A DNA stretch of 64,000 nucleotides from Arsenophonus sp052171275 (GTDB taxonomy: Bacteria > Pseudomonadota > Gammaproteobacteria > Enterobacterales > Enterobacteriaceae): positions 496,001 to 560,000 of the forward strand of contig CM125795.1 of the NCBI GenBank assembly GCA_052171275.1, given 5' to 3'. A program made the position numbers and the translations under genes. Shown one piece after another: positions 1 to 9,258 of this stretch; positions within the stretch are counted from its first letter, which is position 1; each line of letters opens with the position of its first letter. The notes under the pieces were generated by a model. It did not search any database. It saw nothing but the letters and a program-made list of their open reading frames with translations, and was not told where the DNA came from.

Positions 1-1392
1 AGTGATTCCATTTATCAATACATCTTCAGGTAATATAACCGGCAACTCATTTTCTGGTACTGACATAATGGATCCATCCTCCATTGTTAGCATTGGAATA
101 GGTGTCCCCCAATAACGTTGACGAGAAACTCCCCAATCGCATAAACGGTAATTTACTTTACGTTGAGCCGAACCTTGTGAAACTAGTTTATCTGTAATAG
201 CTTTACCACCTGTTTCGTTATCCATACCAGTAAATTCATTTGAATTAATTAATTTATTTTTATTAGTCAACGGATCAATTGTTAGATTGAGTAAGTGTTT
301 TTCATTATTAACGATAACAGTTTTAATTGGTAACTTATGTTTAGTTGCGAATTCCAAGTCATTCTTATTATGCCCAGGAACACCAATTATTACTTCTGTA
401 CCATATTCCATTAATATAAAATTAGCTATCCAGATTGGAATTTTTTCATTAGTTAAAGGGTGAATTGCAAATAAATTAGTATCAATACCCATTTTTTTAA
501 TCTTAGCTGTTTTAACTTCATTAGCTTTAATATTACGACATTCATTTATGAAATTTGTAATTTTAATATTTTTTTCTGCTGCTATTTTTGCTAATGGATG
601 AGTTATTGAAATGGCTAGATAAGTTATACCCATAAATATATCAGGTCTAGTAGTATAACCGATTAATTTTTCATTCTTATCTTTTAGTTTAAAAGTAACC
701 TCAACTCCTTCCGAGCGACCGATCCAGTTACGCTGCATAGTTTTAACTTGTTCCGGCCAACCATCGAGTTTATCTAAATCATTGAGTAACTCTTCGGCAT
801 AAGTAGTAATTTTTATAAACCATTGAGGAATTTCTTTTTGCTCTACATGTGTATCGCAACGCCAACAGCAATTATTAATAACTTGTTCGTTAGCTAAAAC
901 TGTTAAATCATTCGGACACCAATTAACTGCAGATGTTTTTTTATAAACCAATTTTTTTTCATAAAGTTTAGTAAAAAACCATTGCTCCCAACGATAATAT
1001 TCTGGTGTACAGGTTTTAATTTCTCGACTCCAATCATAACTAAATCCAAACATCTTTAATTGATTTTTCATATAATCAATATTGGCATAAGTCCAAAATG
1101 CTGGACTAGTATTATTTTTTATCGCAGCATTTTCCGCTGGTAAACCAAAAGCATCCCATCCGATTGGTTGTAGAACATTTTTACCAAGCATACGTTGGTA
1201 ACGAGAAATAACATCACCAATAGTATAATTACGAACATGACCCATATGTAATCGACCTGATGGGTAAGGTAACATTGACAGACAATAATATTTTTCTTTC
1301 TTATAATCTTCTATTGCTTTAAATGCTTCTTTTTTTTCCCAATGACTTTGTACATATTGTTCTATTTCTTTTGATCTATATTCTTTTTGCAT
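1..1392 (-). CDS. leuS: Leucyl-tRNA synthetase, N-terminal part (cut by window edge)
   Basis: Charges tRNA-Leu with leucine in the cytoplasm. The frame is open from the window edge to the ATG at 1390-1392, giving the first 464 residues of a protein that has 860 in E. coli. The product begins MQKEYRSKEIEQYVQSHWE. It carries the class I signature HMGHVRNYT (bases about 1221-1250) and, near the edge, WGVSRQRYWGTPIPM followed by PVILPEDVLINGIT, which lies at the start of the editing-domain surroundings. The KMSKS loop and anticodon-binding domain should lie left of base 1. I checked the first 240 bases for stops in this frame and found none. The next gene rightwards is lnt on the same strand, as in enterobacteria, but the spacer is over 1 kb. 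Identity is secure; completeness cannot be judged here. Confidence 0.95.
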   Translation of the reverse strand, partial: MQKEYRSKEIEQYVQSHWEKKEAFKAIEDYKKEKYYCLSMLPYPSGRLHMGHVRNYTIGDVISRYQRMLGKNVLQPIGWDAFGLPAENAAIKNNTSPAFWTYANIDYMKNQLKMFGFSYDWSREIKTCTPEYYRWEQWFFTKLYEKKLVYKKTSAVNWCPNDLTVLANEQVINNCCWRCDTHVEQKEIPQWFIKITTYAEELLNDLDKLDGWPEQVKTMQRNWIGRSEGVEVTFKLKDKNEKLIGYTTRPDIFMGITYLAISITHPLAKIAAEKNIKITNFINECRNIKANEVKTAKIKKMGIDTNLFAIHPLTNEKIPIWIANFILMEYGTEVIIGVPGHNKNDLEFATKHKLPIKTVIVNNEKHLLNLTIDPLTNKNKLINSNEFTGMDNETGGKAITDKLVSQGSAQRKVNYRLCDWGVSRQRYWGTPIPMLTMEDGSIMSVPENELPVILPEDVLINGIT

Positions 1393-2448
1393 AACGTCGA
1401 TTAAACCTTATTATTTATCTATGATAGAAATACTATAATTGCAGTGAATAATAACTATTATTAATTTAAAATTCTAAATAAAATTTAGATGATATTTTTA
1501 AAGAAAAATTATTAATAAAATAATTATGATAAAATTAAATATATTTAAAATGAAGATTTCTTATTCTAAATTTATATAGAAGAATTTATCAATATAAATT
1601 GAATCATAATTTATATATTATTTAATACTATTATATTTGCACAACTTAACGATCATTTCGTCATTAAAGAGATGAATGGATTAGGATTAATTTATGATTT
1701 AAGGAATCTTTCATTATATAAATTACTTTGTTAATAATTTTCTAAATTTAATATAGAAAATTATACTTTAAAAAAATAAACTGTATTTTTAATAACATTA
1801 TTTAGTAATGAACAATACGAAATATTATTGATTAACAAGTAATTAAATTAGAAAGTTTATTTATGTAATCAGAGCTATTTTAACATATTTTAATATTTTT
1901 AATATCATAGAGATATTCATGAATTTTATTTTTTGAAATTTTTTATGTTATCTGTGTGGATATGGATATTTAAATTTTAAATGAATTATAAATATTATAA
2001 TAGTTTGAATATTAAAATTTAATATTATTAATCAAAGTTTTAAAAAATTTTACTTTATAATTAATATAAATATAACTTATTTAAAATATTTATTTAATAT
2101 TTTAATAGGTTTAAAACTATTAATAATTTTATTAATTTTTTTAAAATAAGTTTATACAGCATGTATATAACTTAATGTAGTTATTATTATTCAATTTCTA
2201 ATTGAAAGACTAAAAGTAATTAAAACTATCTATACTATTTTAGATTCTTAAAGATATTAAAAATTAAAAATTTTTTGGTATAAAACACTAATATTATAAT
2301 ATAAATAAATTAATAAAATATTAAGTTTTAACAAATTAAAATTTTTAGAAAATATATTATTTAACTAATTCCAATTTTATTTTATTAATTGATAAAATAA
2401 TATAATTAGTTATTAATAAATTATGTTAATTCATATATTTTGAATTAA
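1393..2448. other. AT-rich intergenic desert between leuS and lnt
   Basis: No open frame of meaningful size is visible. In E. coli this interval holds ybeL, rihA and the glutamate/aspartate transporter gltIJKL; none can be recognised here. A slightly less AT-biased patch at about 1635-1690 gives no recognisable peptide. The leuS promoter must lie just right of 1392, but I cannot point to convincing boxes. Confidence 0.6.
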
Positions 2449-2449
2449 C
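2425..2449 (-). terminator. Hairpin at the end of lnt
   Basis: A perfect 9-bp inverted repeat (arms 2425-2433 and 2441-2449, loop of 7) sits exactly at the lnt stop codon. It is a plausible 3' end for the ybeY-corC-lnt transcript. There is no clear T-run on the minus strand, so termination efficiency is uncertain. Confidence 0.4.
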
Positions 2450-3984
2450 TAATTTTCTTTTCGTCTCATAAAGTATGATAGTATAATGAATACAGTCACT
2501 AATATCCATATAGGTAAATTACCCCAACGTGCATACGGTGTTAGACCAGATGTAGGTGTTACTTCAATGTTTAATACAGAGCGAATAAATTGAGGAAGTT
2601 CTGCTTGAATATCTCCATTAGGTCTAATTACTGCCGTAATACCATTATTGGTAGCACGTAATAATGGTCGGCCAAGTTCAAGTGCACGCATACGTGCCAT
2701 TTGAAAGTGTTGCCATGGACCAATAGAATGTCCAAACCAAGCATCATTTGAAATAGTTAATATAAAATCAGTATCTGATTTAAAATTATCTCTAACTTGA
2801 TTTCCTAAAATAATTTCATAACAAATAGCTGCTGTTAAATGAATATTACCAGCCATTAATTGTTGTTGTTTATAATCACCATGACTAAAATTTGACATTG
2901 GTAAATTGAATAAAGGAGAAATTGGACGAAAAATATTTCTTAATGGTACAAATTCACCAAAAGGAACTAGATGATGTTTTTTATAACGATTCTTGGTTGG
3001 ATATTGATAAGTTTCATTATCTCCCAACACAATAATACTATTAAAAAAATTTTTTAACCCATCTTTATTTACTTTTGTATCAATAATGCCAGTAATTAAA
3101 TAAGTATTTTTTAAATGTAGTAGTTTATCTAATGAAGTTAACAAAACATTATTGTCTAATTCTATTGATGGAATAGCAGATTCTGGCCAAATAATAATTT
3201 TAGCATAACCAATATAAGGTTTAGAGAGATTGATATATGCACTAATTGTTTGTTCAAAAAAATCTGATTTCCATTTTAAACCTTGAAAAATATTACCTTG
3301 TACTAAAACAATTTTTGATTTTTTTTCTATTACTGGTGTATACCATTGATGCTTTTTAAGCATCAATGGTAAAGATAATAAAATAATTGCTGTAATTAGA
3401 GGGATAACCAAACGCTTTACATAAGCAAAAACTAAACTACCACTAATAACTAATAATAATAATGTTATCATTTCAACACCAAATATTGGTGCAATACCTT
3501 TAAGTGGTCCATCGATTTGACTATAACCGAATTGTAACCACGGGAAACCAGATAATATACAACCACGTAAATATTCAGTTATTTGCCATATTGCTGGAGT
3601 GGCAAAAATAGAACGAGCTATATTTAATCGTGGAAAGAATCGATTGAGTAAATAAGCAAACAGTACTGGATAAAGAGATAAATAAGCTATTAATAAAAAA
3701 ACTAAAAATATATTAACAACCAATAATGGCATACCACTAAAATCAGAAATACTTATATAAATCCAATTTATACCGCTACCAAATAAACCAATTCCCCAAT
3801 AAAATGCCATTAAAGACGATTTTTTTCTTGAAGAATTAATAATTAAAAATTGTAAGCCAAAAAGAGAAAAGAGAGCAGATAACCAAATATCAAAAGGTGA
3901 AAAAGCTAGTGTTCCAAATAGGCCTAAAATAAATGCCATTAAGCCTTGAAATAAGTGACATTTATAGAGTGATATTTTTTTCAT
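2449..3984 (-). CDS. lnt: Apolipoprotein N-acyltransferase
   Basis: Transfers the third acyl chain from phospholipid to the N-terminal cysteine of diacylated lipoproteins in the inner membrane, the last step of lipoprotein maturation. The protein has 511 residues (E. coli 512). The first ~210 residues form several hydrophobic membrane segments; a nitrilase-like domain follows from about 225. The catalytic triad is in place: Glu268 in IIWPESAIPS, Lys336 in KKHHLVPFGEFVP and Cys388 in AICYEIILG, each one residue offset from E. coli. A last membrane helix closes the C-terminus. It follows corC with 5 bases between, so they are probably cotranscribed. The lipoproteins Pal and MlaA encoded in this window would be its substrates. 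The start MKKISLYK is the first ATG after corC and aligns with the family. Confidence 0.97.
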   Translation of the reverse strand: MKKISLYKCHLFQGLMAFILGLFGTLAFSPFDIWLSALFSLFGLQFLIINSSRKKSSLMAFYWGIGLFGSGINWIYISISDFSGMPLLVVNIFLVFLLIAYLSLYPVLFAYLLNRFFPRLNIARSIFATPAIWQITEYLRGCILSGFPWLQFGYSQIDGPLKGIAPIFGVEMITLLLLVISGSLVFAYVKRLVIPLITAIILLSLPLMLKKHQWYTPVIEKKSKIVLVQGNIFQGLKWKSDFFEQTISAYINLSKPYIGYAKIIIWPESAIPSIELDNNVLLTSLDKLLHLKNTYLITGIIDTKVNKDGLKNFFNSIIVLGDNETYQYPTKNRYKKHHLVPFGEFVPLRNIFRPISPLFNLPMSNFSHGDYKQQQLMAGNIHLTAAICYEIILGNQVRDNFKSDTDFILTISNDAWFGHSIGPWQHFQMARMRALELGRPLLRATNNGITAVIRPNGDIQAELPQFIRSVLNIEVTPTSGLTPYARWGNLPIWILVTVFIILSYFMRRKEN

Positions 3985-3989
3985 TAATG

Positions 3990-4874
3990 TTATTCTTCTG
4001 AGAAATTTCTTTGAATAGATATTTCATCAGGAATTTTTATTTGAACTTGAATGATTTTTCGGCTATCAGCTAGGATAATTTTAAAAATATATCGATCAAT
4101 TGTAATAATTTCACCTCGTGAAGGTAAATGTCCAAATGATTGCATAACTAAACCACCAATGGTTTCATTTTCTTTGTCATTAAAATGTGTTCCAAATATT
4201 TTATTAAAATCATTAACATGAGTTAATGCTCGAACAGAATAAGTATGTTTACTTAATTTACGTATATTAATATCTTCTTTATCGTCATACTCATCTTCAA
4301 TTTCACCAACGATTAATTCAAGAATATCTTCAATAGTGACTAAGCCAGAAACACCACCAAATTCATCAATAACAATAGCCATATGATAACGTTGTGAACG
4401 AAATTCTTTTAATAATAAATCAACACGTTTACTTTCAGGCACAATAATTGCTGGACGTAATACTTTATCAATATCAAAAGGCTCAGTATTAGTTCGCATA
4501 AATGGTAATAAATCTTTAGCCATTAATAGACCTTCAATATGATCTTTATCTTCACTAATTACCGGAAAACGAGAATGTGCTGAGTTAATGATTACATCAA
4601 GACATTCGTCTAATGATTGATTTCTTTTTAATGTTATTATCTGTGAGCGTTGAATCATTATATCCCGAACTCGTTCTCCTGAAATATTCATAACTCCTTC
4701 AAGCATTTCTCTAGTATCAGGATCAATAACATCTTTTTGTTCTGAATCACGAATTAATTCAACTAAATCATTACGATTTTTTGGTTCGCCGTGAAACAAT
4801 TGATTTAGACGTCCGAAAAAATTTTTTTTCGAATTGTGATTATTATCATTATTTATAGGATGATCGTCGCTCAT
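3990..4874 (-). CDS. ybeX: CBS-domain protein CorC/YbeX
   Basis: Member of the CorC/HlyC family. Older work ties CorC to cobalt and magnesium efflux with CorA; newer work links YbeX to ribosome and RNA maintenance together with ybeZY. The 294-residue protein (E. coli 292) has a charged, Asn-rich N-terminus, two CBS motifs at about residues 70-190 (with RDIMIQRSQIITL and the conserved IDEFGGVSGLVTIEDILELIVGEIEDE) and a C-terminal CorC_HlyC domain ending near IIQVQIKIP. There is no membrane segment, so it is cytoplasmic. It lies between ybeY (67 bases away) and lnt (5 bases away), the usual enterobacterial order. No strong Shine-Dalgarno is visible before the ATG. Family assignment is firm; the molecular role remains debated. 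Confidence 0.93.
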   Translation of the reverse strand: MSDDHPINNDNNHNSKKNFFGRLNQLFHGEPKNRNDLVELIRDSEQKDVIDPDTREMLEGVMNISGERVRDIMIQRSQIITLKRNQSLDECLDVIINSAHSRFPVISEDKDHIEGLLMAKDLLPFMRTNTEPFDIDKVLRPAIIVPESKRVDLLLKEFRSQRYHMAIVIDEFGGVSGLVTIEDILELIVGEIEDEYDDKEDINIRKLSKHTYSVRALTHVNDFNKIFGTHFNDKENETIGGLVMQSFGHLPSRGEIITIDRYIFKIILADSRKIIQVQIKIPDEISIQRNFSEE

Positions 4875-4941
4875 GGAGTTTTATTAATAGTTCTCTATGC
4901 AATTTATCGTATCATATATTGTTTGGCATAAAAGTATCATT

Positions 4942-5415
4942 TTAATAATTAAGCTTTTTGCATTGAAAAGGGTTTGCATAACCTAATTTTTGCATAATTT
5001 CAGTTTCTATTTTTTCCATCTCTTTTGCTTTAATATCATTTTTGTGATTATAACCAAGAAGGTGAAGAGAACCATGTATTACCATGTGAGCCCAATGAGA
5101 ATCTATATTTTTATCTTGTTCAATTGATTCTTTTTCAACTATTTGACGACAAATAACTATGTCACCAAGTAAGGATAATACAATATTCTTTGGCGTTTTA
5201 AATGGAAAAGATAGAACATTTGTTGGTTTATTTTTTCCTCTATATGTTAGATTTAAATATTGGCTTTCTACTATATCAACAATGCGAATTGTGATTTCAC
5301 TTTTAGATTGAAATTGTGGTAAAAAAATCTCAATCCAATGTTGTAATGTTTTTTTACTTGGTAATGCACTATGATCGTTGCAGGCTAGTTGAAGATCAAG
5401 TATAACTTGTTGCAA
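4942..5415 (-). CDS. ybeY: Endoribonuclease YbeY (rRNA maturation, TTG start)
   Basis: Zinc-dependent single-strand endoribonuclease needed for 16S rRNA 3'-end maturation and ribosome quality control. The product has 157 residues (E. coli 155). The metal site is intact: His114, His118 and His124 in HGSLHLLGYNH, and the conserved block NLTYRGKNKPTNVLSFPF precedes it. The start is TTG (bases 5413-5415), supported by alignment of MQQVILDLQLAC with the E. coli N-terminus and by an upstream GGAG Shine-Dalgarno about ten bases away. It heads the surviving ybeY-corC-lnt group; its usual upstream partner ybeZ (PhoH family) is absent from the expected place. Confidence 0.95.
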   Translation of the reverse strand: MQQVILDLQLACNDHSALPSKKTLQHWIEIFLPQFQSKSEITIRIVDIVESQYLNLTYRGKNKPTNVLSFPFKTPKNIVLSLLGDIVICRQIVEKESIEQDKNIDSHWAHMVIHGSLHLLGYNHKNDIKAKEMEKIETEIMQKLGYANPFQCKKLNY

Positions 5416-6562
5416 GAAAATATCTCCTTTTCTACATTATGGAAATATGGATAGGATCTAATGTTTTTCTATTAATAAAGTAACTACTTTAATTTTAATT
5501 CTTGTTCTTTTATTTTTCTGTTTTTACATTTTTTTAAAAAACACTTTTAATTATATATTAAAATAATATTTTTTTATATAAAAGAAATTATATATTTTTT
5601 ATCTTTAGATAATATTTTAATTTAGTTATATAAACATAAAATTTATTATATTAAAATAAATTTAATTTAAATTAGGTTTTAGGTAAAATTATGATTTTTA
5701 AAATTAAATTTAATATAAGATTAAGAGCATTTTTATTCATTTAATCATAAAACTATTAATTTTATTTAAAATATGGAATATTATTATTTTCTTGGTATTA
5801 TACCATATAAACTAATTGTTATTAGTGCTAATATAATTATTCTATTCTAAATGATTTTTTACTTTTTATTAAAAAACTAAATTTTTAAATTGTTTCAACT
5901 AGCATAAATTAAGAATAAGTATAATATAATGTAATTTTGAAATTATAAAACTTTAAAAAATACTACTAACAGTTTAAATATTTTTAGTTATTTATACAAA
6001 ATCTAATACTTAAATTGATATTATTATTTAAATATATTACTATAGTATGACAAACTTAAATCTACTCTATTAGTTTAATAAAATTATGCTTATTTTAAAC
6101 TATTATTTATTTTCTATAATTTCTTGATTTTTTTAATTAATTATTTAAGAAATTAACCTTTTATATCAAATTGATTAATATTTTATTTTAAATTATAGCA
6201 TGTCTATAAAAAGAATATCAATATATGAATGATATGAAAATATTGTCAATCATTTCGATATAATAAAATAATTTTATAAATTTATTTTAAATAACTTATT
6301 TTATGAATCAGTTATAAATACTTAATTTTTAGTTAATTCATACATTGTTGTAAAATAACTTATTAATATTTTGATAAACTTTTGATTATTTGTTAGATGA
6401 TTCTAAAATATTTAGTTATAGGTAAGCTATTTTTTATTTTGTTATTAAGTCTATATGTTTTAAATATTAATATTGATAATTAATATTTAAAATAGTTTTT
6501 ATATATAAAAAATAATAAGCTAATTTTGATAATATTTAACTTTTTAATGTTAAATATTATCT
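5416..6562. other. Desert at the position of a lost ybeZ
   Basis: In enterobacteria ybeZ (about 1.04 kb) sits between miaB and ybeY. Here the interval is 1147 bases, close to the size of that gene plus spacers, but I could not recognise the Walker A motif or any other YbeZ peptide on the minus strand. It is most simply read as a fully eroded ybeZ, by position only. Confidence 0.55.
6528..6561 (-). terminator. Hairpin directly after miaB
   Basis: A perfect 13-bp inverted repeat (arms 6528-6540 and 6549-6561, loop of 8) begins one base after the miaB stop codon. No T-run follows on the minus strand, though the plus strand has one. It suggests that miaB is now transcribed separately from ybeY-corC-lnt. 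Confidence 0.5.
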
Positions 6563-7891
6563 TCATTTTTTAACTATTTTACCTCGTAAAGAATTAGAGT
6601 AGATATCAATAATTTTAACATCAATAAGCTTTCCGATCATATCTCTTGTACCTTCAAAGTTTATAACACGATTATTTTCAGAACGACCAGAAAGTTCCAT
6701 GATATTTTTGCGTGAAGGTCCTTCAACAAGAATACGCTGAATTGTACCTAACATTATTCGACTATAGTGCATTATTTGTTCATTAATGAGTTTTTGTAGT
6801 GAATAAAGTCGTTGTTTTTTTTTATTTTCACTAACATCATCAGATAAATCAGCCGCTGGTGTACCTGGCCTAGGTGAGTAGATAAAACTAAAACTTATAT
6901 CAAAATTAATATCAATAATCAATTGCATTGTTTTTTTAAAATCATCTTCTGTTTCACCAGGAAAACCAACAATAAAATCTGAACTAATAAGGATGTCAGG
7001 TCTTACTTTTCGTAATTTATGTACAATATTTTTATACTCGTTAATTGTATATGTTCGTTTCATCATAGTCAAAATACGGTCTGAACCACTTTGAATAGGT
7101 AGATGTAATGAACTGACAAGCTGAGGGGTATCTTCATAAACAGCAATGATATCATCAGTAAAATCAATTGGATGACTGGTTGTAAAACGTATTCGATCAA
7201 TGCCATCAATGGATGCAACTAGACGTAATAATTCAGCAAATGAACAAATTGTATTATTAAAAGTTGTTCCACGATAGGCATTAACATTTTGGCCTAATAA
7301 GTGAATTTCATGTACTCCTTGTGTAACTAATTCTGAAATTTCAAATAAAATGTCATCACATGGTCTGCTTATCTCCTCGCCACGGGTGTAAGGAACGACA
7401 CAAAATGAACAGTATTTATTACATCCCTCCATAATAGAAACATAAGCTGAAGGACCATTTGCTCGTAATTCTGGTAATCTATCAAATTTTTCAATCTCTG
7501 GAAAACTTATATCAATAATTGGACATTGATTATCTTTAACTTGATTAATCATCTCTGGTAGACGATGTAAAGTTTGTGGGCCAAAAATGATATCAATACC
7601 TTGAACGCGTTGATGAATAAAATTCCCTTCTTGTGAAGCGACGCAACCGCCAACACCAATAATAATATTTGGATTAATATTTTTTATATTTTTCCATCGC
7701 CCTAATTGATGAAATACTTTTTCTTGCGCTTTTTCACGAATTGAGCAGGTATTCAGTAAAAGAATATCAGCTTCTTCGGCAATCGTTGTTAATTCATATC
7801 CATGTGTATTATTTAGAAGAGCAATCATTTTTGATGAATCATATTGATTCATTTGACAACCCCATGTTTTAACATATAGTTTTTTATTCAT
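6563..7891 (-). CDS. miaB: tRNA-2-methylthio-N6-dimethylallyladenosine synthase
   Basis: Radical-SAM enzyme that adds a methylthio group to i6A37 of tRNAs reading UNN codons. The 442-residue product has the N-terminal MTTase domain with Cys12 (TWGCQMNQYDSSKM), Cys49 (LNTCSIREK) and the third cysteine in GVGGCVASQEG, which bind one [4Fe-4S] cluster. The radical-SAM cysteines follow in GCNKYCSFCVVPYTRG, and a TRAM RNA-binding domain with LSGRSENNRVINFEG closes the protein. E. coli MiaB has 474 residues; here the protein stops right after the TRAM strand (SLRGKIVKK), so about 30 C-terminal residues beyond the known domains are missing. This is probably tolerated. It is divergent from ubiF, the usual enterobacterial arrangement. 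Confidence 0.97.
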   Translation of the reverse strand: MNKKLYVKTWGCQMNQYDSSKMIALLNNTHGYELTTIAEEADILLLNTCSIREKAQEKVFHQLGRWKNIKNINPNIIIGVGGCVASQEGNFIHQRVQGIDIIFGPQTLHRLPEMINQVKDNQCPIIDISFPEIEKFDRLPELRANGPSAYVSIMEGCNKYCSFCVVPYTRGEEISRPCDDILFEISELVTQGVHEIHLLGQNVNAYRGTTFNNTICSFAELLRLVASIDGIDRIRFTTSHPIDFTDDIIAVYEDTPQLVSSLHLPIQSGSDRILTMMKRTYTINEYKNIVHKLRKVRPDILISSDFIVGFPGETEDDFKKTMQLIIDINFDISFSFIYSPRPGTPAADLSDDVSENKKKQRLYSLQKLINEQIMHYSRIMLGTIQRILVEGPSRKNIMELSGRSENNRVINFEGTRDMIGKLIDVKIIDIYSNSLRGKIVKK

Positions 7892-8073
7892 AGTATTTTA
7901 TATATTTAAAATTTTAGAAATAAAATATGTTAAATTAAAAATTTATGTATTAAAATATAAAATTGATATATATATTAGTAAATATTGATCAGTGTATTAA
8001 AAATTTATTAATAGATAAGTTAATAAAAACTAACTGTGCTTTAAAATAAATAAATATTTATAGTTAAATTAAC

Positions 8074-9258
8074 ATGAATATAATAGATGATAATTATGAT
8101 ATTATAGTTGTTGGAGCTGGTATGATAGGTTCAGCTATGGCAATTGGATTAGCTAAAGAAGGTTGGAGAGTTCTTTTACTTGAATATAAAAAACCTAAAC
8201 CGTTCTCTCTATTAGAACATCCTGATTTGCGTGTCTCAATGATAAGTTATACTTCTGTTAACTTACTTAAACAACTTAATGTATGGAATAGTATTTTAAG
8301 TATTCGCGCAACACCTTATCGAAGAATAGAAGTATGGGAAAAAGAAAAATCGAATGTAATATTCGAAGCAAAGAGCCTTGGTTTATCTGAACTTGGTTAT
8401 ATTGTTGAAAATCGTATTTTACAATTAGCATTATGGAAACAATTTTTTCAATATTCTAATCTTACGTTATTATGCCCAGCTAAATTAGTAATAATGCATC
8501 GTCAAAATCAACAATGGAAAATTATCTTAAATGATAAGAAACAATTCTTAACTAATTTAATTATTGCTGCTGATGGCGTTCATTCTCAGGTTAGAACTTT
8601 AGCTGGAATTGGTAGTAATGGTTGGCAATATGATCAATTATGTCTACTTATTACTATTAAAATGGATCAAGCACAACAAGATATTACTTGGCAACAATTT
8701 TTTCCTTCTGGTCCACGAGCATTTTTACCTTTATTTGATCATTGGGCTTGTTTAGTTTGGTATGATAAACCTTCTCGAATAAGACAGCTACAAGCGATGT
8801 CAATATTGCAACTTAGACAAGAAATTATTCTTGCATTCCCAGATCGTCTTGGTCAATTTCAAGTTTTTTTTAGGGATAATTTTTCAATAATTCGTCAACA
8901 TGCTAATCGTTATGTTGAAGAAGGTTTGGCGTTGGTTGGTGATGCTGCCCATACTATTAATCCACTTGGCGGTCAGGGGCTTAATCTCGGTTATCGAGAT
9001 ATTAATATTTTATTGAAGGTATTGATTAATTCTAAAACGCATTTATCACCACCATTCTATACAAAACAAACTTTACTTCTTTATCAACAGGACAGGATGG
9101 CAGATAATAGATTAATGCAGGTAAGTATGGATGCTATTTATACATTATTTACTACTAAGTTAACTGGTATAAAATTTGCTCGAAATTTAGTTTTAATGTT
9201 AGTACAGCGATTGAATATAATTAAAAAAAGTATATTAAAATCTGCTTTAGGTTTATAA
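8074..9258 (+). CDS. ubiF: 2-octaprenyl-3-methyl-6-methoxy-1,4-benzoquinol hydroxylase
   Basis: FAD-dependent monooxygenase of aerobic ubiquinone synthesis. The 394-residue protein (E. coli UbiF 391) shows the three hallmarks of the UbiH/F/I family: the dinucleotide-binding IIVVGAGMIGSAMAIGLAKEGW at about residues 9-30, the DG motif AADGVHSQVR near 170, and the second FAD motif LVGDAAHTINPLGGQGLNLGYRD near 290. UbiF rather than UbiH or UbiI is chosen because it sits divergent from miaB and next to the Met/Leu/Gln tRNA cluster, exactly as in E. coli. It needs O2, so its retention with succinate dehydrogenase supports a respiring cell. The start MNIIDDNYDIIVVGAG leaves the usual short N-terminal lead. 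Confidence 0.93.
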   Translation: MNIIDDNYDIIVVGAGMIGSAMAIGLAKEGWRVLLLEYKKPKPFSLLEHPDLRVSMISYTSVNLLKQLNVWNSILSIRATPYRRIEVWEKEKSNVIFEAKSLGLSELGYIVENRILQLALWKQFFQYSNLTLLCPAKLVIMHRQNQQWKIILNDKKQFLTNLIIAADGVHSQVRTLAGIGSNGWQYDQLCLLITIKMDQAQQDITWQQFFPSGPRAFLPLFDHWACLVWYDKPSRIRQLQAMSILQLRQEIILAFPDRLGQFQVFFRDNFSIIRQHANRYVEEGLALVGDAAHTINPLGGQGLNLGYRDINILLKVLINSKTHLSPPFYTKQTLLLYQQDRMADNRLMQVSMDAIYTLFTTKLTGIKFARNLVLMLVQRLNIIKKSILKSALGL

